The notes beneath the pieces are model-generated. The model was given only the letters and a program-made list of their open reading frames with translations. It was not told where the DNA came from and did not search any database. 64,000 nucleotides of DNA from Pseudomonas marincola (lineage in GTDB: Bacteria > Pseudomonadota > Gammaproteobacteria > Pseudomonadales > Pseudomonadaceae). Positions 18,621 through 26,702 of this stretch are shown piece by piece. The stretch is taken from NCBI RefSeq assembly GCF_900116605.1, contig NZ_FPBC01000006.1, positions 186,001-250,000 on the forward strand. Reading direction: 5' to 3'. The translations under genes were made by a program, and so were the position numbers. Position 1 is the first letter of the stretch. The number at the start of each line of letters is the position of its first letter.

Positions 18621-19811
18621 TCAGCGTTCAGTAGCCAATGCGTCAGTCTCTATCCCCATGATCTTTTCGTATTCGTCATGGAACCAGATCAGCGCTGATT
18701 CAAACCGGCCGAAATGCACTTCGTCGACCACACCACTGGCCATATTAGCTTGGATGGTTTCCCCCAAAGCCCAGTCCTCGTTGAGCACTTTGTTAACCAG
18801 ATTGAAATTGGTCTCATGCGTTCGCAGCTCTTCCTGCGACCATTGTGCAACGCCCTTTACAGGCGGCTCGACCAGCAGAACCTCGTCGATTCGGGTCTCA
18901 CCAACGGACAACGGAACCATGCGAATCAAGGACAGATTGTCAGGCTGAGCCAGCAACGTGATTGTTGGGCTCAGCGAATAGATCAGATTGGCCATCGCCC
19001 TTATGTCCCAAGCCGACTCTGGCAGTGTGGCAGCCTCGAGCATCGGCTTCTTTGGCAAAACCATACGTAAATTCATGTCTCCCCAGCTTTGCCACGTCGA
19101 CAGGTTGCCAAGGAAAAATGGTGCCAGCGTGTTCTTGTGCGCAACATTGAAGTGGTAGGCCTCAATGCCACCCTCAAGCAGAACTTTCCAGTTCGCCTTG
19201 ATTACATAACTGCGACGCTTGTAGACCTTCTGCTGCTGCAGATTCAAGTAGGCAAAGCCAGAAACCATTTCGTCCGCCAGCAGGTTTTCCGGCACGTCCT
19301 TGTCGCGATCCGGATGAAAGTAGACCATGCCGCCTATTTCCCGGCTGCTGAACTCTACAAGGCCTAATTGGCGCTTATCGAGCCCTTCAAACCCTCGCTC
19401 GAAATCCGGTGCGCCTAGCAAGCTGCCCTCGGTCGAATAGCTCCAGGCGTGATAAGGACATACCAGGCGCTTGCGGCAGCCGGTGTCTCCAGTCGGTAAC
19501 AGCCGCGCATTGCGATGACGGCATGCATTGGCAAAAACCCGAATGCGATTGTCATCGCCACGGATCAGCAATAAAGGCACGCCATTGACCCAGTCGAGCG
19601 TCAGGTAGTCACCGGGCAAAGGCAGTTCGCAGGCCGCCGCGATTGCTATTGGCCGGCTTTGGAAGATCGCCTGATTTTCCCGCTCGAACCAGTCAGCAGA
19701 AATGTACCGCTGCGTTGAATGAGAGTGAGTTGACTCATGGTACTGAGTCTCGCCGCAAGCCTTCAGCGCTAGCGCTTGCTTGATCAATTCGATTTCCGTC
19801 TGCCGATCCAT
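18621..19811 (-). CDS. Rieske non-heme iron oxygenase, alpha subunit
   Basis: The ATG at 19811 follows GAGGAG by 6 bases and gives 396 residues. The Rieske 2Fe-2S ligands are C-R-H (ANACRHRN) and C-P-Y-H (LVCPYHAW), and the mononuclear iron site is in EAYHFNVAHKN. This resembles the oxygenase component of quaternary-amine or aromatic-acid demethylating/hydroxylating enzymes. No reductase or ferredoxin gene is adjacent, so its electron donor is encoded elsewhere. A GlxA-type AraC regulator is divergent, a pairing also seen for carnitine and betaine catabolism in Pseudomonas. The substrate is inferred at best. Confidence 0.88.
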   Translation of the reverse strand: MDRQTEIELIKQALALKACGETQYHESTHSHSTQRYISADWFERENQAIFQSRPIAIAAACELPLPGDYLTLDWVNGVPLLLIRGDDNRIRVFANACRHRNARLLPTGDTGCRKRLVCPYHAWSYSTEGSLLGAPDFERGFEGLDKRQLGLVEFSSREIGGMVYFHPDRDKDVPENLLADEMVSGFAYLNLQQQKVYKRRSYVIKANWKVLLEGGIEAYHFNVAHKNTLAPFFLGNLSTWQSWGDMNLRMVLPKKPMLEAATLPESAWDIRAMANLIYSLSPTITLLAQPDNLSLIRMVPLSVGETRIDEVLLVEPPVKGVAQWSQEELRTHETNFNLVNKVLNEDWALGETIQANMASGVVDEVHFGRFESALIWFHDEYEKIMGIETDALATER

Positions 19812-20004
19812 CGTCAACTCCTCACTGATTTATCTGCGTTCTGCGCTACTGATCATTGCGTTCGTGCCTGCTACTCTAGCAACAGAAAATCGCCGCAAAA
19901 CAACTCATAGAGACTAATAATCAACGATTAACGACAAAATAAGCGGCAGAGCCCTGTCGTCTCCACGACCAATCTTCAATATTTGCCGCGTAAACGGGAA
20001 ACCC

Positions 20005-21003
20005 ATGCTGAGCACTACAAGCACACCCCATCAGCGAGCCGTCAAGGTGGCCTGCCTGATTCCGGATCAGTTCTGGAGTAGCACCATCAGCAGCATGACG
20101 GAGGTCTTTCACGGTATGGAGTTGAATTCAAAGCTGTTTCAAAACAGCGTCTTCAAGGGATTCAGCATTAGCTACCTGCGCTGCACCAAGCAGCCCGTGA
20201 CTGGCTTTTCGGGCCTGCGCTTTGACACCCACTACTTTGCTGAGAACGACGAGCGCTTTGATGTAGTCGTGCTGCCATCGGTCTGGGGGCTGTCGATGGA
20301 CAACCTGGAACGCGCGCGCCCTGCTCTTCAATGGCTCAGCGAGCAACATGCTCAAGGCAGTATCGTAGTAGGTCTGGTGACTGGGGTGTTTTACCTGGCC
20401 GAAGCGGGCCTGTTGAATGGCCGGGAAACCACGATTCACTGGGCATCGGAAAACATCTTTCGCCAGCGCTACCCTGGCATCAGGGTAAATCCGAAAATGC
20501 AGATGATCGAAGCAGACAGAATCATCACCACTTCAACCACTCCAGCGACCTTCGACGTTACGCTGCTTTTGATTCAACGATTTTTAGGCGACCGTTCAGC
20601 AGAGCTTGCCTCGCATTACTTCACGATCAGAGATAAAGACGCCCCGCTCCCTGTGTTTCTTGAACCCAGTTGCAATGACACGCTGGTCGATGCGGCCAGG
20701 GACAGAATACGCCTTGGCTTCACTGAAGAAATCTCACTGGAAAAACTGGCCAAGCAGTTCAATGTCACCCCACGTACATTGTCCCGGCGATTCCTCAGCG
20801 CCACCGGCATGACGCCCATGCGCTACCTGACACGCTACCGCTTACTGGTCGCACGCCGCCTTTTGCAATCAACTGACCTGCAGATACAGCGAATCGCCGA
20901 ACAGGCAGGCTTCGCCTCCTCGACGGTGTTCTGCAGAAACTTCAGTCATGTTTACGCGCAAACGCCAAGGGAATACCGCAAGTCTTTGCCGAGCACAAAG
21001 TGA
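20005..21003 (+). CDS. GlxA family AraC-type regulator (DJ-1/PfpI + HTH)
   Basis: A 332-residue protein. Residues ~14-195 form a DJ-1/PfpI-like ligand domain (VKVACLIPDQFWSSTI, GLVTGVFYLAEAGLLNGRET in part). Residues ~230-330 form a double AraC helix-turn-helix (LEKLAKQFNVTPRTLSRRF and IQRIAEQAGFASSTVFCRNF). Regulators of this type in Pseudomonas (GbdR, CdhR, ArgR-like) sense amines or amino acid derivatives. Its place divergent from the Rieske oxygenase suggests it activates that gene. The elbow cysteine of true DJ-1 enzymes is not obvious, consistent with a sensor rather than an enzyme. Confidence 0.88.
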   Translation: MLSTTSTPHQRAVKVACLIPDQFWSSTISSMTEVFHGMELNSKLFQNSVFKGFSISYLRCTKQPVTGFSGLRFDTHYFAENDERFDVVVLPSVWGLSMDNLERARPALQWLSEQHAQGSIVVGLVTGVFYLAEAGLLNGRETTIHWASENIFRQRYPGIRVNPKMQMIEADRIITTSTTPATFDVTLLLIQRFLGDRSAELASHYFTIRDKDAPLPVFLEPSCNDTLVDAARDRIRLGFTEEISLEKLAKQFNVTPRTLSRRFLSATGMTPMRYLTRYRLLVARRLLQSTDLQIQRIAEQAGFASSTVFCRNFSHVYAQTPREYRKSLPSTK

Positions 21004-21172
21004 GGGCAGAGTCGTCAAAAAGAGATGTTGTTGAGTGAAGCGGCGAAGTGCAGGGTCAACAGTCACTTATGCCAAGTCTTGATTGGATAGGCAGTAGTAC
21101 GGGCTAAACCGTCAATATCGCGGGGAGGCTATATCGAGGCAAATATCGTGTTCGCAGCCTTGCTTTAAGGGA

Positions 21173-21199
21173 GTGGGCCCCAGTTGTGCTGAGGCCCAC
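21173..21199. terminator. Inverted repeat between convergent genes
   Basis: GTGGGCC and GGCCCAC flank a 13-base loop between the AraC-type regulator and the sulfatase, which converge. No strong T-tract is present; it is a weak bidirectional terminator candidate. Confidence 0.4.
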
Positions 21200-21251
21200 C
21201 AGCGCATGAACGAACCTATGTTCTACTTCTCTCAGGTGTCGACGTTGCAGC

Positions 21252-22805
21252 CTATTGTTTAGGGGTAAATGAACCCGACTCTTGGCGAGGCGGATAGTCT
21301 TTGAATGTATCCATGAAGTCTTGGACGACCTTCACCGTAGGCGCGATTGCAAACATGCGGCGAACAACCCAATCGTCGTAGTAGGACGACTCGACAGGTG
21401 CCATTTCAAATGGATCGGCTCGCAGATCAATAAACAAAGGCGCTTTGCGAGGGGTTTGGCCTGCCATCCACGCCTGCATTCCTTCGTGATCCTGTGTGCT
21501 GAAGTGCGCCTTGTAATCGCCAAAACGTACTGCACCGAGGGTTCCATCATCAACCCAGGCGAAATACTCGTTACGTGGCCATTTTTCAGCCGTGTCTGAA
21601 CCAGTCATGTTGTTGAGTAGATTGTAACCATCAAGGTGGACATTAAATTTCTTGTCGCCAGCGGTGTAGCCATCAAGCAACTTCTGTTTAATGTTGGGCT
21701 CTCCAGCTGCTGCAACGAGGGTTGGGAACATATCTTCGAGCGACAGAATTTCATTCGAAACCTGACCGGGGTCTATATGTCCAGGCCACTTGATCATGAA
21801 CGGAACCCGAATCCCGCCTTCCCATGTTGTGGCTTTCTCGCCCCGAAATGGTGACGTACCCCCGTCAGGCCAGCTGAATTTTTCTGCACCATTGTCGGTT
21901 GTGTAGATAACGATGGTATTTTCTTCGGCCCCCGTTTCCTTAAGTTTGGCGAGTAAACGGCCGATCATCTTGTCATGCTCAACCATACCGTCGGCGTATA
22001 CACCGCGACCTGTCACCCCCTCACTTTCAGCTTTGAGGTGGGTGAAGATATGCATGCGCGTGGTGTTGAACCAGACAAACCAAGGCTTTTTGGCTTTCTG
22101 CTGACGCTCAATAAAATTCTCAGTGGCGGCAAGAAACTCCTCATCGATGGTTTCCATACGTTTTTTGGTTAAAGCGCCGGTATCCTCTATCTTGCCATCT
22201 GCGCTCGCCTTCATAACGCCACGTGGGCCGAATTTCTTACGGAACTCCGGATCTTTTGGATACGCCGGATTCTCGGGCTCTTCTTCAGCGTTCAGATGAT
22301 AGAGATTGCCAAAAAACTCATCGAAACCATGATTAGTGGGCAGAAACTCATCAAGATCACCCAGGTGATTCTTGCCGAACTGTCCCGTCGCATAACCCAT
22401 TGGCTTTAGAATCTCAGCGATAGTTGGGTCTTTACTGCTTAATCCATTTGGATCTCCAGGCATTCCGATCTTGAGTAGCCCGGTACGTTTGGGCGACTGC
22501 CCGGTGATAAACGCCGCACGGCCTGCGGTGCAACTCTGTTGGCCATACGCATCAGTGAAGCGCATGCCGTCTTTGGCAATGCTGTCGATATTTGGTGTCT
22601 GATATCCCATGAGCCCACTGTTGTATGCGCTCGTGTTAAACCAACCGATATCATCTCCCATGATAACGAGGATATTTGGCTTACCCTTGGCTCCTCCTTC
22701 CTCCGCTCCGTAAGCCTGCGATGTAACGCCAGTGATGATCACAGCGAGCGCGAGTGCAGCTGCTCGCAAAGGTTTGTTTGCTAAATAAGAACTACGGTCG
22801 CGCAT
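21252..22805 (-). CDS. Type I sulfatase (formylglycine-dependent), exported
   Basis: The frame is open to 23057, but the ATG at 22805 follows AGAGG and opens a signal peptide (LRAAALALAVIITGV, cut after AYGA), giving 517 residues. Metal-binding Asp51-Asp52 lie in VIMGDDIGW. The modified residue is Cys92 in SCTAGRAAF, and YTTDNGAE carries further metal ligands. The family hydrolyses sulfate esters in the periplasm. The motif is C-T-A-G-R rather than the common C-x-P-S-R. It needs a formylglycine-generating enzyme, not recognised nearby. By eye its G+C is nearer 50% than the ~60% of its neighbours, and it lies beside a decayed integrase and tRNA, which suggests transfer. Confidence 0.88.
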   Translation of the reverse strand: MRDRSSYLANKPLRAAALALAVIITGVTSQAYGAEEGGAKGKPNILVIMGDDIGWFNTSAYNSGLMGYQTPNIDSIAKDGMRFTDAYGQQSCTAGRAAFITGQSPKRTGLLKIGMPGDPNGLSSKDPTIAEILKPMGYATGQFGKNHLGDLDEFLPTNHGFDEFFGNLYHLNAEEEPENPAYPKDPEFRKKFGPRGVMKASADGKIEDTGALTKKRMETIDEEFLAATENFIERQQKAKKPWFVWFNTTRMHIFTHLKAESEGVTGRGVYADGMVEHDKMIGRLLAKLKETGAEENTIVIYTTDNGAEKFSWPDGGTSPFRGEKATTWEGGIRVPFMIKWPGHIDPGQVSNEILSLEDMFPTLVAAAGEPNIKQKLLDGYTAGDKKFNVHLDGYNLLNNMTGSDTAEKWPRNEYFAWVDDGTLGAVRFGDYKAHFSTQDHEGMQAWMAGQTPRKAPLFIDLRADPFEMAPVESSYYDDWVVRRMFAIAPTVKVVQDFMDTFKDYPPRQESGSFTPKQ

Positions 22806-23252
22806 AGTGTTTACCTCTATCCTTGGGTCAACATTCAGGCCAACAGTGCCCTTGCAGAACTCCGGTGCCGACATTGCCTGGAGCCATAAGCTTGCGGCCA
22901 GGCGCACATACACGTTGCTGCTAGCCCATAGGCTACTGCGCCGATTAAAACGGTTGCCTGACAACCTCGCCAATAGCTTCACTGCACACAACATCTTCAG
23001 GGAGGCCTGTGAAACAAGCTGCACAGTCTTACGACCCAAATATCTGTCATTTCTCACTTTCAGAGCATTAGCTAAACCATTTCACTTCAAGGTTGCATTG
23101 CATCAATAAAGTGCCGCAGTTGAGCAATTGAACTCTAGACCATTCCAACTGGAAGGCCAGATTGTCGTAGTCAACTAATATGGAGTTGATAAGGTCGAAC
23201 GCTATGCGCGAGTGGATAGCTTTAATGGCACCGACAACGGTTTCATCGGTGA
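22806..23252. other. Non-coding or decayed stretch upstream of the sulfatase
   Basis: I see no convincing gene here. Frames open on both strands (22807-23109 plus; the 5' extension of the sulfatase minus) but lack family features, and the stretch is richer in A+T than the core genome. It probably holds the sulfatase leader and eroded mobile DNA. Confidence 0.5.
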
Positions 23253-23441
23253 ACGCCCAACCGCCAAGCAGCAGCACCGAGCGATGTGTCGCTCACAGGC
23301 AGACTGAGACGAGAATCCAAGAAGGCATTCAATCAGGCGTTCAAGGGGCACGCTGACGTGAAGATGACCGAGCACTATCAGGCTGGCCACGATCAGAAGG
23401 GAGTGGAATATTTAAGGGTTGGTGCCGACCTGAAATTTTAG
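23253..23441 (+). pseudogene. Remnant of a tyrosine-recombinase integrase, C-terminal end
   Basis: An open stretch of 62 codons without a start codon ends at TAG 23439-23441. It reads LTGRLRRESKK, then GHADVKMTEHYQAGH and a short tail. GHADVKMTEHY is the conserved box with the catalytic tyrosine of phage-type integrases. The H-x-x-R box expected just before LTGRL is not intact, and in-frame stops lie at 23223 and 23250, so the gene is broken. It points to the tRNA-Val 3' end 104 bp away, the usual place for an integrase. Confidence 0.7.
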
Positions 23442-23483
23442 GACGCCACATTCGTTTTGCAAAAATATTGAAAATCTATTGAA

Positions 23484-23516
23484 AACGAAAAAGGGCGACC
23501 CTTGCGGATCGCCCTT
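23484..23516 (-). terminator. Terminator of tRNA-Val
   Basis: On the minus strand AAGGGCGA pairs with TCGCCCTT around a 10-base loop, followed by TTTTCG; it lies about 30 bases past the tRNA 3' end. Confidence 0.85.
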
Positions 23517-23544
23517 CTATGCCCCGTACTAGACGGGTTCGAAT

Positions 23545-23621
23545 TGGTAGGCACAATTGGATTCGAACCAACGACCCCCACCATGTCAAGGTGGTGCTCT
23601 AACCAACTGAGCTATGTGCCT
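23545..23621 (-). tRNA. tRNA-Val (anticodon GAC), CCA encoded
   Basis: On the minus strand a full cloverleaf can be folded: acceptor AGGCACA/TGTGCCT, D arm GCTC/GAGC, anticodon arm CCACC-TTGACAT-GGTGG with anticodon GAC, variable loop GGGTC, T arm GTTGG-TTCGAAT-CCAAT, then A and an encoded CCA. The length is 77 bases. GAC reads GUC/GUU valine codons. The 3' end is adjacent to an integrase remnant, consistent with use as an attachment site. Confidence 0.95.
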
Positions 23622-23803
23622 TCGATGGGTGCGCATTCTACTGGCGCGAGAAAATGTGTCAACTGTTTTTTCGCTAACTGTCTGAATAAATGCAATTTTT
23701 CCACTTATAGCGGCGTTTAATATTTTGCACAGCCACTAGCCGCCATATTCCAACTCGGGTAGCATTTGCATATTCGTAAAAAATAAAGAACAGAGGTTCC
23801 AAA

Positions 23804-25087
23804 ATGGCGCACACGTCATATCCACAATCCTACTACGCCGCATCAGCGAATCCGGTTCCCGATCGCCCAGAGCTTAATGGTGAAGTCGAAACCGATGTGT
23901 GCATCGTAGGTGCCGGTTACACCGGTCTCTCTACTGCCCTGTTTCTGCTGGAGAGCGGCTTCAAGGTAAGCATCGTTGAAGCTGCCAAGGTTGGCTTTGG
24001 CGCATCGGGCCGTAACGGCGGCCAGATCGTTAACAGCTACAGCCGCGACATCGATGTTATCGAGCGCACTGTTGGCCCCAAGCAGGCTCAATTGCTCGGC
24101 CAGATGGCGTTTGAAGGTGGCCGCATTATTCGTGAGCGCGTAGCCAAGTACAACATTCAGTGCGACCTTAAAGACGGTGGCGTGTTTGCGGCTAACACCG
24201 ACAAGCACATGAAGCACCTTGAGTCGCAGAAGAAACTGTGGGAGCGCTTCGGCCACACCCAACTCGAATTGATGGACGCCAAGCGCATCCGCGAAGTTGT
24301 TGGCACTGACAACTATGTGGGCGGCATGCTCGACATGAGCGGCGGCCACATCCACCCGCTGAACCTGGCGCTGGGCGAAGCAGCGGCCGTTGAGTCGCTG
24401 GGCGGCATCATTTATGAGCAGTCCCCGGCCATCCGTATTGACCGCGGCGCCAACCCGGTTGTGCACACGCCAAAAGGTCGGGTCAAGGCCAAGTTTGTGG
24501 TGGTTGCCGGTAATGCGTATCTGGGCGACCTGATTCCTGAGCTGTCTGCCAAGTCGATGCCGTGCGGCACGCAGGTTATTACCACCGAGCCGCTGTCTGC
24601 CGAACTGGCGAAAAGCCTGCTGCCGACCGACTACTGCGTTGAAGACTGTAACTACCTGCTCGACTACTACCGCTTGAGCGGCGACAACCGTCTGATCTTC
24701 GGTGGTGGTGTGGTGTACGGCGCACGTGATCCGGCTGACATCGAGTCGATCATTCGCCCGAACATGCTCAAAACCTTCCCGCAGCTCAAAGACGTCAAGA
24801 TCGATTACGCCTGGACCGGTAACTTCTTGCTGACCCTGTCGCGCCTGCCGCAAGTTGGCCGTCTGGGTGACAACATTTACTACTCGCAGGGTTGCAGTGG
24901 CCACGGCGTCACCTACACCCACCTTGCCGGTAAAGTGCTTGCCGAAGCACTGCGCGGTCAGGCCGAGCGCTTTGACGCATTCGCTGAGCTGCCGCACTAC
25001 CCGTTCCCGGGTGGCCGCCTGTTCCGCGTACCGTTCACCGCAATGGGCGCCTGGTACTACAGCATGCGTGACAAGCTGGGCTTCTGA
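23804..25087 (+). CDS. puuB: Gamma-glutamylputrescine oxidoreductase (PuuB-like FAD oxidase)
   Basis: This 427-residue DAO-family flavoprotein has the N-terminal FAD motif VCIVGAGYTGLSTALFL, then GFGASGRNGGQIVNSYSRDI, and further PuuB-like segments (SGGHIHPLNLA, VVAGNAYLGD, PCGTQV, FLLTLSRLPQ, HYPFPGGRLFRVPFTAMGA). These agree closely with remembered E. coli PuuB along the whole length. PuuB oxidises gamma-glutamylputrescine to the aldehyde with H2O2 in putrescine breakdown. The other puu genes are not adjacent here. The ATG follows AGAGG, and a strong bidirectional terminator lies directly after the gene. Confidence 0.9.
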   Translation: MAHTSYPQSYYAASANPVPDRPELNGEVETDVCIVGAGYTGLSTALFLLESGFKVSIVEAAKVGFGASGRNGGQIVNSYSRDIDVIERTVGPKQAQLLGQMAFEGGRIIRERVAKYNIQCDLKDGGVFAANTDKHMKHLESQKKLWERFGHTQLELMDAKRIREVVGTDNYVGGMLDMSGGHIHPLNLALGEAAAVESLGGIIYEQSPAIRIDRGANPVVHTPKGRVKAKFVVVAGNAYLGDLIPELSAKSMPCGTQVITTEPLSAELAKSLLPTDYCVEDCNYLLDYYRLSGDNRLIFGGGVVYGARDPADIESIIRPNMLKTFPQLKDVKIDYAWTGNFLLTLSRLPQVGRLGDNIYYSQGCSGHGVTYTHLAGKVLAEALRGQAERFDAFAELPHYPFPGGRLFRVPFTAMGAWYYSMRDKLGF

Positions 25088-25103
25088 TTCGCCCCGGCTG
25101 AAT

Positions 25104-25134
25104 AAAAAACGGCGCTCGATAGCGCCGTTTTTTA
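25104..25134. terminator. Bidirectional terminator between puuB and the PA2778-like gene
   Basis: AAAAAACGGCGCT, a 4-base loop, then AGCGCCGTTTTTT. A- and T-runs on both sides serve both converging genes. Confidence 0.92.
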
Positions 25135-25153
25135 TTGCCTCTTTACCAGCAGA

Positions 25154-26110
25154 TCAATGCGCTGGGCATGCAGGTAACGCCGCACATTGCGCAGGTTTAG
25201 CCGACACCGAAGTCGCTGGTTTGGCCATGAAGCGTTTGTCTGCCGGCGCTAACCGGCGTGCGCACGCCGCCGCTTGCTCAGCGGCTGGCGCACAGTTTTG
25301 CTCGGCCAGCACTTGCGAGAGGTTAAACCAACCTTCAGCAAAAGCCGGATCATGCTTGATACTGGTGCGCAGCGCTGTTTCAGCGCCGTTTTTATCGCCG
25401 GCCGCGTAACGGCTGTTGGCCAGAGCAAACCAGGCCAATGGTTCATCGGGCCACTGCTGGGTTGCAGTGCGATACGCGGTTGCAGCGCTTTGCGCACGGT
25501 CGGTCTGCTCAAGCTCGTTGGCGGCCTTGATCCACGCATGCGCCTCGGCAGTTGCAGGTACTTTATTGACCGGCATGGTCACAACGGCCCAGCGCTCGGC
25601 CTTCGCCCAACTTTGATCAAAACCTGCAAAGTCGGTGATCAGGCGTCGAGTGGTGCCGGAACGCAGAATGATATGTTTCTCACGCAAATCGAAGCCAACC
25701 ACCACCGCGAAGTGCCACTGCGGATACCAGTCAAAACCCAGATTTTGCAACACCAGCACCGGATTGCCCGCCGCGACCTCAGTCAGCAGCGTATCCAGTT
25801 GCGGCTTGAGCGGGTACACCAGCAAATCATGCGAGCGCGCAGCCGCTACCATCTCGACCTGCAAGCTGCCTTCCCTGCCCGGGATATAGACTTTGTCTTT
25901 GAGCAGCCCCGGACTGGTTATCTGACCGCGCTGGTTGAGCATGGTGGCCAACGCAGCTGGACCGCATTGATACGCACTCTGCGCAAAGAATGGCACCGCG
26001 GTGAGCTCTACCCGCTCAGGCAATTTTTGAGTGGCTGGCGATAATGTCGGCGAGCTCGCGCAACCGGCGAGCACGACGACAGAGAGCACGGCTAGCGCGC
26101 GCAGCAACAT
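25154..26110 (-). CDS. PA2778-like C39-type cysteine peptidase lipoprotein with TPR
   Basis: The ATG at 26110 overlaps the stop of the upstream gene as TAATG and starts a lipoprotein signal (VVVLAGC, lipid Cys17); an ATG at 26125 is the alternative. The protein is 318 residues. A papain-like C39 fold follows: YQCGPAALATML carries the nucleophile Cys and WHFAVVVGFD the His. Residues ~180-290 form two or so TPR units (AATAYRTATQQWPDEPLAWFAL in part; FAEGWFNLSQVL). It is predicted to sit on the outer face of a membrane. The substrate is unknown. The coupled partner is the PA2779-like protein. Confidence 0.82.
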   Translation of the reverse strand: MLLRALAVLSVVVLAGCASSPTLSPATQKLPERVELTAVPFFAQSAYQCGPAALATMLNQRGQITSPGLLKDKVYIPGREGSLQVEMVAAARSHDLLVYPLKPQLDTLLTEVAAGNPVLVLQNLGFDWYPQWHFAVVVGFDLREKHIILRSGTTRRLITDFAGFDQSWAKAERWAVVTMPVNKVPATAEAHAWIKAANELEQTDRAQSAATAYRTATQQWPDEPLAWFALANSRYAAGDKNGAETALRTSIKHDPAFAEGWFNLSQVLAEQNCAPAAEQAAACARRLAPADKRFMAKPATSVSAKPAQCAALPACPAH

Positions 26111-26511
26111 TAGCGATTGATACATTTTACGAAGCTGAAGATGTCCGTTGCACAAAGCATGTCCGTGACAATGAAGATCACGAAGAACAGCACAATAATG
26201 CCAACCACTCCGGAGCCCGCCGGCGCTTCCTGCAATCGCTGGTTGAACTGCGCCAGCTCAGCATTGCTCAGGCTGTTGATGCGCGTCGCGACCTGATCTT
26301 GCGGGACGCCCAGTGACTGTAATTTTTCCTGCACGCCCTGATCGCTGAGCATGTTCAGCAACTGTTGGCGATCAACCTGTTGCTGCTGGCCGGCAAGCAC
26401 TTCAGCGGTTCCAATCATGGAGGCATTTGCCATTGGCACCTGCGCGGCAAACAGCACCTGAGATACCGCTAAACAGGCCGCCAGACGACGGAAGGATGTG
26501 TACTTAGACAT
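26110..26511 (-). CDS. PA2779-like small membrane protein
   Basis: The ATG at 26511 follows GGAGA by 8 bases and gives 133 residues. A signal-like hydrophobic stretch (LAACLAVSQVLFAA) comes first, then a Gln-rich region (GQQQQVDRQQLLNML) with a helical QEKLQSLGVPQDQV segment, then AGSGVVGII and a C-terminal membrane span ending TDMLCATDIF. This matches the PA2779 family, which is uncharacterised and always small. It is translationally coupled to the C39-like peptidase, which suggests a protease-substrate or protease-partner pair. That relation is inference. Confidence 0.8.
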   Translation of the reverse strand: MSKYTSFRRLAACLAVSQVLFAAQVPMANASMIGTAEVLAGQQQQVDRQQLLNMLSDQGVQEKLQSLGVPQDQVATRINSLSNAELAQFNQRLQEAPAGSGVVGIIVLFFVIFIVTDMLCATDIFSFVKCINR

Positions 26512-26660
26512 TGCAGCAATCTCCACTTTTATAATTCGAGTTATAGACCGAATTGTAATATATGGGTTCAACCATGGCCGACAAATTTTGCTATGTATTA
26601 CAGTCCCTTGAGAAAGCATCTCATTAATTGAACAGCGAAGCAGCGGCGCTTCCCGGGCAC

Positions 26661-26687
26661 AAAAAAACCCGCCGAAGCGGGTCTTTT
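26661..26687 (-). terminator. Terminator of htpG
   Basis: On the minus strand ACCCGC-TTCG-GCGGGT followed by seven T, 16 bp past the htpG stop. Confidence 0.92.
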
Positions 26688-26702
26688 CGATGGCGCGACT
26701 GA

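Noticed and set aside
22806-23057. N-terminal extension of the sulfatase to 601 residues
   Set aside because: The ATG at 22805 has AGAGG and opens a signal peptide; the extension would hide it.
22807-23109. Possible plus-strand gene of 100 codons
   Set aside because: Start lies inside the sulfatase leader region, no ribosome site and no family resemblance.
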